This document shows, piece by piece, positions 7,876 to 13,819 of a stretch of DNA of 18,877 nucleotides. Position 1 is the first letter of the stretch. The number at the start of each line of letters is the position of its first letter. Source of the stretch: an uncultured Parafilimonas sp. (GTDB taxonomy: Bacteria > Bacteroidota > Bacteroidia > Chitinophagales > Chitinophagaceae); contig CALAGJ010000018.1 of assembly GCA_937892395.1 (NCBI GenBank), forward strand, positions 1 through 18,877. The letters run 5' to 3'. A program made the translations under genes and the position numbers. The notes beneath the pieces are model-generated. The model did not search any database and was not told where the DNA came from. It saw only the letters and a program-made list of their open reading frames with translations.

Positions 7876-7980
7876 ATATGGAGCTATACTGTAATAAATA
7901 GGTTCTTGATTTAAAAATTCAGGGTTATTTTTAACCATGTATTTTTATCGGTATCATAAGTTTTCGTACTGGGGAAAAGG

Positions 7981-8703
7981 TCACTTCCGCTTAGTAATAC
8001 CAATCATTACACCAAAATTTCCATCTAGTTGAACCCAATTATCTGAGGGGCAATAGGCCCTTGATACAAAGCCATCCAAATACAATGCATTGGTGCAGCT
8101 TAAAGTCTTAAAGTAATTTGCAAAATCATATAAATTTATTTCTTTTTTTGACATCACAAACACTATTTTATTATTTGGCAACACACCAACACCATTTCTT
8201 ATATTTAAATTTTTTGATTCTCGAATAAATGCTGGATGAATGGTCCCATTTATGAGGAGCATCGGCCCGGATTGTGTTGCAAACCTGACATCATTTCTTT
8301 TGGAAAAATCTTCCGATCGGCATATATGTGCTTCATTACTGCTTGTCATATAAAATACCCCATTGGGTTTCATATAAAAATTTCCTTTCCCGGAGTTTGT
8401 ATCTAATCCGTTTATCAATTTTGCACCTTGTATATATAAGCCTTGTGGAGATTGATCCGTTTTATATATTCCTCCATTCATCGCAAATAATAAAGTAGCC
8501 CCTTTATCATTTAGGTAATTTTTCAAATTTGTAATACTGCCTAAAATAAGATTACTATCATTCTTCCAATATAGATCGATACTGTCCATTTGGGTATCAG
8601 AAATATATACCACAAAATCATTATCATGGGGTTTCTGACATGCCGAATAAAAGCTGCTAATTGTAATTAGCAAAAGAGTAATGAAATAATTAATCAATTG
8701 CAT
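7981..8703 (-). CDS. Lipoprotein of the phosphodiester glycosidase (NAGPA/DUF2233) family
   Basis: This 240-residue protein starts with a hydrophobic signal ending in YSAC, a lipobox with Cys22 as the lipidation site, so it is probably anchored in an outer or inner membrane facing the periplasm. The rest fits the NAGPA-type phosphodiester glycosidase fold: LLFAMNGGIYKTDQSPQGLY near residues 71-90, QSGPMLLINGTIHPAF near 143-158, RNGVGVLPNNKIVFVMS near 168-184, and NALYLDGFVSRAYCP near 204-218. Family members include the human enzyme that uncovers mannose-6-phosphate and bacterial YigE-like proteins; the bacterial substrate is generally unknown. It lies 58 nt downstream of the PAP2 phosphatase gene on the same strand and is the last gene before a convergent junction. 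The family call is good; activity is unproven. Confidence 0.87.
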   Translation of the reverse strand: MQLINYFITLLLITISSFYSACQKPHDNDFVVYISDTQMDSIDLYWKNDSNLILGSITNLKNYLNDKGATLLFAMNGGIYKTDQSPQGLYIQGAKLINGLDTNSGKGNFYMKPNGVFYMTSSNEAHICRSEDFSKRNDVRFATQSGPMLLINGTIHPAFIRESKNLNIRNGVGVLPNNKIVFVMSKKEINLYDFANYFKTLSCTNALYLDGFVSRAYCPSDNWVQLDGNFGVMIGITKRK

Positions 8704-8761
8704 TGTAAATACTTTGACGGATACAATATAAATTCATCATAAAACACCAAGAAACAGCCGT

Positions 8762-9328
8762 CTATACTGTTTTAAATCTATCATATAACCTACTCATACC
8801 CCATCCTATTAGTACACCAATTATTGCTCCGCAAATAATATCAATTGGATAATGCACTCCGGTATAAACCTGACCGTAACTAATAGTGGCAGCCCATAAA
8901 AAAAACAAATAATTCCATTTACCAAAAAAAGAATAAAAAGATTTATAAAAAAATACAGCTGCTGCAAAATGATTGGTAGCATGTGAGGATGGAAAGCTAT
9001 AGCCCCCGCTACAGTGATCCAACAACATACGTGCATAAGGCGCCACACCGGGGTCTTGACAAGGCCTTAACCGCTGCACCCATTCTTTTAATAGATTACT
9101 ACTTACTTGATCGGAAATTGTTATGGCAAGTGCTATCAGTAAAAACCAAATCCATCTATTTTTAGAATTGAAATTTTGCCATACAAAAATGATGATAAAG
9201 AGATATAATGGATACCATGCAGTCATATCCCTCCACCAAGGATAGATGCCATCAATGAATGGAGAAGTCCAGTCCCGGTTTATTTTAAAAAACAACCAAT
9301 AATCCCATTGCAAAATCTGGCTGTGCAT
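8762..9328 (-). CDS. PAP2 family membrane phosphatase
   Basis: This 188-residue integral membrane protein of the type 2 phosphatidic acid phosphatase family removes phosphate from lipid phosphates or undecaprenyl pyrophosphate at the periplasmic face. All three PAP2 motifs are visible: KEWVQRLRP (Lys81, Arg88), SFPSSH (residues 111-116, His116) and GQVYTGVHYPID (152-163, with His159 and Asp163 of the catalytic pair). In motif 3 the usual Ser-Arg pair is Gly152-Gln153, so the third phosphate-binding arginine is missing. Hydrophobic helices flank each motif. The gene is 3 nt downstream of the methyltransferase and 58 nt upstream of the lipoprotein gene, which suggests an operon. The specific substrate cannot be read from sequence; a role in undecaprenyl-phosphate recycling or lipid A modification is possible. 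Confidence 0.9.
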   Translation of the reverse strand: MHSQILQWDYWLFFKINRDWTSPFIDGIYPWWRDMTAWYPLYLFIIIFVWQNFNSKNRWIWFLLIALAITISDQVSSNLLKEWVQRLRPCQDPGVAPYARMLLDHCSGGYSFPSSHATNHFAAAVFFYKSFYSFFGKWNYLFFLWAATISYGQVYTGVHYPIDIICGAIIGVLIGWGMSRLYDRFKTV

Positions 9329-9331
9329 GGC

Positions 9332-10078
9332 TTAGTGAATTCTTCTTGCCATAATGATCATACGTGGAGACTTTCTGATATGGTAAGGGCCCATTCTATA
9401 ATCGCCAAATACATCTTCCACTATCAAACCTTGGTAGGCCAGAATATCTGTAAAATCTCCAAGTGAAAATTTCTCTACTTTTTCCGTATATAAATGTTTG
9501 ATGTGCTGACTTGTGGGTTCAGTAACCTGAATGCGTTTATAAAAATGCTTCTCATCATGCCAGCGGGCTACATGAAAATGAAAATCGCCCACTTGCTTTT
9601 CTTCGTTTTGAATGATATTGTCTTCATTATAGTGTACATTTAAATAATCTATAACAAATATACCATTGGGTTTTAAACTCTGTGCTATGGTACGGACTGC
9701 ATTATCGTGCTCCCGGTCTGTATGAAAATATCCAAAACTTGTAAAAAAATTAAAAGCATAATCAAAATAGTTAATCATAAAAGGCAGTCTCATATCATGC
9801 ACAAAAAATTGCAGGTTTTCTCTTTCATTTTTTCTTGCCTCTAAGATGGATGGCTCTGATATATCTATCCCGGTTACATCAAAACCCATATCGGCCAATG
9901 CTTTACTGTGTCTGCCTTTGCCGCAGGCAGCATCTAAGACCAAACTACCTGGTGTAGCTTCCATTGTTTTGATGAGGAGTTGTAAAAACTGGGTAGCTTC
10001 CTGCTCGTCTCTTTGCTTATAAAGCATATCATAGTAAGGTGAACTAAACCATTCCTTATACCATTCTTTATCCGGCAT
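9332..10078 (-). CDS. Class I SAM-dependent methyltransferase
   Basis: This 248-residue protein is a cytoplasmic Rossmann-type methyltransferase. Motif I is VLDAACGKGRHS at residues 47-58, binding S-adenosylmethionine; the following GFDVTGIDIS (about 65-74) carries the acidic residue at the end of strand 2 that contacts the ribose. FVHDMRLPF and YAFNFFTSFGYF match motifs II and III. It resembles the broad methyltransferase-25/11 group, and nothing identifies the substrate. The start at 10078 is the first ATG and gives the expected 46-residue cap before motif I. It leads a tight minus-strand cluster with the PAP2 phosphatase (3-nt gap) and is divergent from glmM, with 126 nt between the two starts for promoters. 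A link to envelope or lipid metabolism is inferred only from these neighbours. Confidence 0.88.
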   Translation of the reverse strand: MPDKEWYKEWFSSPYYDMLYKQRDEQEATQFLQLLIKTMEATPGSLVLDAACGKGRHSKALADMGFDVTGIDISEPSILEARKNERENLQFFVHDMRLPFMINYFDYAFNFFTSFGYFHTDREHDNAVRTIAQSLKPNGIFVIDYLNVHYNEDNIIQNEEKQVGDFHFHVARWHDEKHFYKRIQVTEPTSQHIKHLYTEKVEKFSLGDFTDILAYQGLIVEDVFGDYRMGPYHIRKSPRMIIMARRIH

Positions 10079-10130
10079 ATAGCGTTGTTATAATATGCAA
10101 AAATATAGGTTATGTGCTGCCACTGTAGAA

Positions 10131-10185
10131 TAAATTTGTGGGTACTATTTTATAGTGATTCCATTTTGAATTTGCAATATGTTTG
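10131..10185 (+). promoter_or_regulatory. Candidate glmM promoter elements (TAnnTTTG)
   Basis: Two perfect TAnnTTTG elements precede glmM on the plus strand: TAAATTTG at 10131-10138 and TATGTTTG at 10178-10185. Neither has a clear TTG at the right distance upstream. The second is 19 nt before the start codon and is part of a 13-mer shared with the Nudix upstream region. Confidence 0.35.
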
Positions 10186-10204
10186 CCACCCCAAAAGAAT
10201 CTTT

Positions 10205-11593
10205 ATGCCTTTGATCAAATCAATTTCTGGAATACGTGGCACCATAGGTGGCAAGCCAGGTGACAACCTAACTCCTGTTGACATTATACAGTTTACTGCT
10301 GCTTATGCAGAATGGCTTAAAAAGCAGGGTGCCGTAAACAAAGTAGTTATAGGTAGAGATGGAAGAATAAGTGGTCCATCGGTGCTTTCGCTTGTAGCTG
10401 AAACGCTTTTGGCATGTGGAATAGATGTGGTAAATTTAGGCTTGAGTACTACACCTACTGTGGAAATAGCAGTACCACACCATGAAGCGGGTGGTGGTAT
10501 TATAGTAACAGCAAGCCATAACCCGGCGGAATGGAATGCATTGAAATTATTAAACCACAAAGGAGAGTTTATCAATGCGGCAGAAGGTGCCGATTTATTG
10601 GAGATAGCTGCCACAGGTCAATTCAATTTTGCACCCGTAGATAAAGCAGGGAAAATGAGCTATGATGAAACTGCTTTAAGAAGACATGTGGATGCAATAC
10701 TGCATCATCCATTAGTAGATGTATCTGCCATAACAGCTGCAAATTTTACTATCGTTATAGATGCCATAAATAGTAGTGGAGCCATTGCTGTGCCTGCATT
10801 ATTAAGCAGCTTAGGTGTGCAGCAAATGCATGTAATTAACGCTGACATTACAGGAAATTTTGCTCATAATCCGGAGCCTTTGCCGGAGCACCTTACCTCA
10901 TTACGCGAAGCGGTAATAAAAAATAAAGCAGATGTGGGTATAGCAGTTGATCCAGATGTGGACAGGCTTTGTTTTGTATGTGAAGACGGCAGTTTGTTTG
11001 GTGAAGAATATACACTTGTAGCGGTGGCAGACTATGTACTTCAGCATCGTAAAGGAAATACGGTAAGCAATATGAGTAGTACCCGAGCACTAAGGGATGT
11101 AACGATACGACATGATGGAAATTACTATGCAAGTGCGGTGGGCGAAGTGAATGTTGTAAACCAAATGAAAGCACAACATGCAGTAATTGGAGGCGAGGGA
11201 AATGGTGGCATTATAATACCTGAACTACACTATGGTAGAGATGCTTTGATAGGAATTGCTTTGTTTCTAAGTCTGTTGGCAAAATCTAATAAAACTACAG
11301 CTGAACTACGGAGTACTTACCCTGATTATTATATGAGCAAAAATAAAATCAACTTATCCGAGGGTATGGATGTGCAAAAAATATTTGACAGCATGAAAGA
11401 AAAATATAGTAATCAACCAATGAATATGGAGGATGGTTTAAAGATTGAATTTGAGCGCTCTTGGGTGCATTTGCGCACCAGCAATACGGAACCAATCATA
11501 CGCATATATTCGGAAAGTGAAACAGTGGAACAAGCGGACCAATTGGCACATTCAATAATGCAGGATATAAAAGATATGGCGGCAAGTTTATAA
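10205..11593 (+). CDS. glmM: Phosphoglucosamine mutase
   Basis: This 462-residue alpha-D-phosphohexomutase converts glucosamine-6-phosphate to glucosamine-1-phosphate for UDP-GlcNAc, peptidoglycan and lipid A synthesis. The four functional loops are visible: the phosphoserine loop TASHNPAEWN with Ser104; the Mg2+ loop DPDVDR at residues 249-254; the sugar loop GEGNGG at 330-335; and the phosphate-binding loop RTSNTEP at 424-430. The frame is open from an upstream ATG at 10112, but the extra 31 residues are Cys-rich and unlike the family, whereas the ATG at 10205 gives the conserved N-terminus MPLIKSISGIRGTIGG. A phosphomannomutase or phosphoglucomutase function is the main alternative, but length and N-terminus match the enzymes called GlmM in Bacteroidota. 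It is monocistronic, convergent with the Nudix gene. Confidence 0.87.
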   Translation: MPLIKSISGIRGTIGGKPGDNLTPVDIIQFTAAYAEWLKKQGAVNKVVIGRDGRISGPSVLSLVAETLLACGIDVVNLGLSTTPTVEIAVPHHEAGGGIIVTASHNPAEWNALKLLNHKGEFINAAEGADLLEIAATGQFNFAPVDKAGKMSYDETALRRHVDAILHHPLVDVSAITAANFTIVIDAINSSGAIAVPALLSSLGVQQMHVINADITGNFAHNPEPLPEHLTSLREAVIKNKADVGIAVDPDVDRLCFVCEDGSLFGEEYTLVAVADYVLQHRKGNTVSNMSSTRALRDVTIRHDGNYYASAVGEVNVVNQMKAQHAVIGGEGNGGIIIPELHYGRDALIGIALFLSLLAKSNKTTAELRSTYPDYYMSKNKINLSEGMDVQKIFDSMKEKYSNQPMNMEDGLKIEFERSWVHLRTSNTEPIIRIYSESETVEQADQLAHSIMQDIKDMAASL

Positions 11594-11619
11594 TAGAATT
11601 TTTTAAGGTAAAACTCAGT

Positions 11620-11646
11620 CTATACAATTTGATATATCATGTATAG
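11620..11646. terminator. Palindromic junction between convergent glmM and Nudix genes
   Basis: CTATACA (11620-11626) and TGTATAG (11640-11646) form a perfect 7-bp inverted repeat, and the interval contains a perfect 10-nt palindrome, TGATATATCA (11630-11639). It lies 26 nt after the glmM stop and 48 nt after the Nudix stop, where a two-way terminator would be expected. The stem is AT-rich and lacks a T-run, so an intrinsic terminator is only a possibility. Confidence 0.3.
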
Positions 11647-11694
11647 AGTGAATAATTGAATTGAATCAAAAGCAATGAACTGCCAGCACTCGGT

Positions 11695-12102
11695 CTATAA
11701 ACAAACAAGTTCTATTATCTCCACAATATTTGAGTAGCTATTGTGCATACAGGTTTTTATCCTATCGGCATCTGCCCAAATGATTTCTTCAATATCTTCT
11801 TCTGTTTGTGGTATGAGCTTTTGGCTACCATCTGCATGCATCACAAACCAATAAGTTTTTTTGATTACATCTTCTTGCAGCCATTGATCAAAATAAGTAT
11901 GTAAGGTAGTGCCTGCGGATTTTATTAACTGTAGCTGTTGTAAACCTGTTTCTTCCATTACTTCCCTCATCGCCGTTGCTTCAATTGTTTCACCTTCATC
12001 TGCTTTTCCTTTTGGCAGATCCCATTTGCCCCTTCTGAATATGAGTAACAAATGAGCCTCCTCATTAAATACCAAACCACCTGCTGCTATAATTTCTTTC
12101 AT
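11695..12102 (-). CDS. Nudix hydrolase
   Basis: This protein has 135 residues when started at the ATG at 12102. It carries a complete Nudix box, G-x5-E-x7-REVMEETGL, which binds the divalent metal and hydrolyses nucleoside-diphosphate-linked compounds. The segment before it, FRRGKWDLPKGKADEGE, and the aromatic TYWFVMHADG strand after it fit the family. An upstream ATG at 12153 would add 17 residues (Gln/Tyr-rich), but MKEIIAAGGLVFNEE is the normal Nudix start and leaves room for the divergent pyrE promoter. The WDLPKGK context resembles the Ap4A or (d)NTP hydrolase group; the substrate cannot be fixed. It is convergent with glmM and divergent from pyrE. Confidence 0.9.
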   Translation of the reverse strand: MKEIIAAGGLVFNEEAHLLLIFRRGKWDLPKGKADEGETIEATAMREVMEETGLQQLQLIKSAGTTLHTYFDQWLQEDVIKKTYWFVMHADGSQKLIPQTEEDIEEIIWADADRIKTCMHNSYSNIVEIIELVCL

Positions 12103-12147
12103 AGTAAAAAATCTTGTTAAATACTGATATTGATAACACTGTGTTTG

Positions 12148-12160
12148 TGGCAAACATATC
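12148..12160 (-). promoter_or_regulatory. Candidate Nudix promoter element with shared 13-mer
   Basis: On the minus strand ATATGTTTGCCAC contains a perfect TATGTTTG (-7 type) about 48 nt before the Nudix start. The same 13-mer occurs on the plus strand at 10177-10189, upstream of glmM. No clear TTG is seen at -33. Confidence 0.35.
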
Positions 12161-12168
12161 TTCGTGCC

Positions 12169-12801
12169 ATGAAAAATGAGAAAATTATTGCAGAAAAATT
12201 GCTACAAGCAGAAGCTATCAAGCTAAGCCCGGAGCAACCATTTACCTGGGCCAGCGGCTGGAAAAGCCCGGTATATTGCGATAACAGAAGAGTGCTTTCC
12301 TATCCGTTTTTAAGAGATTATATAAAGAGTGAATTGTGTAATACTATTTTTGAAGAATTTCCCGATGCAGATATACTGGCAGGTGTGGCTACTGCAGGAA
12401 TAGCATGGGGTGCTATGGCTGCAGATCAATTAAAGCTACCCTACATTTATGTGCGACCAAAGCCAAAAGAGCATGGCTTAGGAAACCAGATTGAAGGATT
12501 TTATAAACCGGGTCAACGTGTGGTTATTATTGAAGACCTCATATCAACCGGAAAAAGTAGTTTGCAGGTGGCAGATGTATTGAAGCAAGTTGGTTTACAA
12601 ATTGATGGGTTAGTCTCTATTTTCAATTATGGATTTCCTCAGGCGGCGGCAGCTTTTAAAACTGCTGCTGTACATTATGAATCATTAACCACTTATAAGT
12701 CGCTGATAGCACTGGCCATTGATAAAGGAATAATAAGCCCAGAAATGGAGGCAGTTCTAATGAATTGGAGTGCAGACCCTGCAAGCTGGAAAGGTGTATA
12801 A
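12169..12801 (+). CDS. pyrE: Orotate phosphoribosyltransferase
   Basis: This 210-residue enzyme joins orotate to PRPP to make orotidine 5'-phosphate, the fifth step of pyrimidine synthesis. The PRPP-binding motif VVIIEDLISTGKS is at residues 118-130. The flexible-loop region PYIYVRPKPKEHGLGNQIEG (91-110) supplies the catalytic lysines, and the N-terminal FTWASGWKSPVYCDNR (25-40) holds the orotate site. The ATG at 12169 gives the usual N-terminus MKNEKIIAEKLLQ; an in-frame ATG 13 codons upstream would run into the divergent Nudix promoter region. A secreted HMA-domain protein follows after 18 nt, so the two are probably co-transcribed, an unusual pairing for a nucleotide enzyme. Confidence 0.95.
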   Translation: MKNEKIIAEKLLQAEAIKLSPEQPFTWASGWKSPVYCDNRRVLSYPFLRDYIKSELCNTIFEEFPDADILAGVATAGIAWGAMAADQLKLPYIYVRPKPKEHGLGNQIEGFYKPGQRVVIIEDLISTGKSSLQVADVLKQVGLQIDGLVSIFNYGFPQAAAAFKTAAVHYESLTTYKSLIALAIDKGIISPEMEAVLMNWSADPASWKGV

Positions 12802-12819
12802 TCAAAAAATATTGGTGAT

Positions 12820-13254
12820 ATGAAAAAGTTATTTATTTTAATGATGTTGAATTTGGTGATTAACCAAGGAAATGCACAGGTCATGCAAGCTAAATCCGTA
12901 TGGATAACCATTGCTGTGCCTCAAATGAAATGCTGGGAATGTAGTACCCACTTAGAAAAATATTTGCTGCATGAAAAAGGGCCTGCAAATGATGCGGGCA
13001 TTGTACGTTGGATTATAAATATGAGTGCGGCCAATATCAGAATTCAGTATTTTCCTGATCGGATTACAGCAGATTATTTGAGGGCCAGCATAGCCAATGC
13101 AGGATTTGACGCTGACTCTGTAAAAGCCACTGCGGATAGTTATCAACTAATTCCCAATATTTGCAAAAGACCTGTGGATGGTGGCGGCCCGCCCAAGGGG
13201 GTGCCATGCAAACTACCACCTTCAGATAGAGGTAGCCTGCTACTCAATGATTGA
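12820..13254 (+). CDS. Secreted heavy-metal-associated (HMA) domain protein
   Basis: This 144-residue protein has a Sec signal peptide (MKKLFILMMLNLVINQGNAQ, cleavage probably after residue 18-20) and one HMA-like ferredoxin-fold domain at about residues 27-105. The metal loop is MKCWECSTHLEKYL, with Cys38 and Cys41 in CxxC spacing and a nearby His44. The C-terminal extension after residue 108 has two more cysteines (Cys115, Cys130) around a Gly/Pro-rich DGGGPPKGVPC segment. HMA domains bind Cu(I), Zn or Hg. Location after export is the periplasm. The gene is 18 nt after pyrE and 111 nt before ccmE. The fold is likely; the metal and any role in cytochrome maturation are inferred. Confidence 0.8.
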   Translation: MKKLFILMMLNLVINQGNAQVMQAKSVWITIAVPQMKCWECSTHLEKYLLHEKGPANDAGIVRWIINMSAANIRIQYFPDRITADYLRASIANAGFDADSVKATADSYQLIPNICKRPVDGGGPPKGVPCKLPPSDRGSLLLND

Positions 13255-13344
13255 TAATTGATGCTTAAACATACTTTGTTTCCTATTGATGTTTTTTTTC
13301 TGATATGATGTTCAACATGCTTTAGGTATTGAAAATTCAAAGCC

Positions 13345-13352
13345 TATTTTTG
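13345..13352 (+). promoter_or_regulatory. Candidate ccmE promoter (-7 element)
   Basis: A perfect TATTTTTG lies 13 nt before the ccmE ATG. The expected -33 position, about 21 nt upstream, has only TTTAGG. If used, it would give a very short leader and separate ccmE-ccmF from pyrE and the HMA gene. Confidence 0.35.
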
Positions 13353-13365
13353 CAAAAATTTTTTT

Positions 13366-13794
13366 ATGAAGAAGACACATATCATTGCACTGGCGCTCAT
13401 AGCCATCTCGATTGGTGTACTCATTAGTTTTATGGGTAGTGTAACCACTTATGAAACCATAGAGAGTGCAAAAGCAAAACCGGGCAGATATGTAAATCTT
13501 ATTGCGAAGCTGGATAAATCAAAGCCTTTTGAATACGACCCTGCTACCAATCCAAACCTGCTTCAATTTACTGCCATAGATACTTTGGGCAATTCCATAC
13601 CGGTTATTTATCACAATGCTAAACCAACAGATATGGAAAAAAGTGAGCGTATTGTTTTAAAAGGTAGAGTTAAAGATGGGGCATTTGAATGTGAGGATAT
13701 TCTGTTGAAATGCCCCAGCAAGTATAAAGATGATATAAGTGCCAATGCACAAAATGTGAAAACACAAATGTCAGACACCACCTCATCATATTAA
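13366..13794 (+). CDS. ccmE: Cytochrome c maturation heme chaperone CcmE (Cys type)
   Basis: This 142-residue protein has an N-terminal membrane anchor (about residues 5-23) and a periplasmic OB-fold domain, as in CcmE, which binds heme covalently and hands it to CcmF. The family features are YETIESAKAKPGRYVNLIAKL near 29-49, IPVIYHNAKPTDM near 78-90, and RIVLKGRVKDGAFECEDILLKCPSKY at 95-120. In E. coli the heme attaches to the His of an HxxxY motif; here the equivalent is CPSKY, with Cys116 and Tyr120, so it belongs to the Cys-type CxxxY variants. The C-terminal tail of 20 residues is polar and probably disordered. The stop is 25 nt before the ccmF start. ccmA, ccmB, ccmC and ccmH are not in the window. 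Confidence 0.92.
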   Translation: MKKTHIIALALIAISIGVLISFMGSVTTYETIESAKAKPGRYVNLIAKLDKSKPFEYDPATNPNLLQFTAIDTLGNSIPVIYHNAKPTDMEKSERIVLKGRVKDGAFECEDILLKCPSKYKDDISANAQNVKTQMSDTTSSY

Positions 13795-13819
13795 AGAATA
13801 CATACAGCAATACGTCATT

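Noticed and set aside
7923..7936. GGTTA-TTTT-TAACC hairpin between the Fe-S and lipoprotein genes
   Set aside because: Only a 5-bp weak stem without a following T-run; too weak to call a terminator, although the convergent position would suit one.
10112..10204. A 31-residue N-terminal extension of GlmM from an upstream ATG
   Set aside because: The added residues are Cys/aromatic-rich, unlike the family, and cover the candidate promoter elements; the internal ATG gives the conserved N-terminus.
12103..12168. Upstream in-frame starts for both the Nudix gene (12153) and pyrE (12130)
   Set aside because: Using both would make the divergent genes overlap and leave no promoter region. The downstream starts give the normal family N-termini.
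13301..13325. ATGTT-C-AACAT small palindrome upstream of ccmE
   Set aside because: Five base pairs in AT-rich DNA; expected by chance.
13143..13340. Minus-strand open frame opposite the end of the HMA gene
   Set aside because: It is the antisense of the Gly/Pro-rich tail and has no family resemblance.
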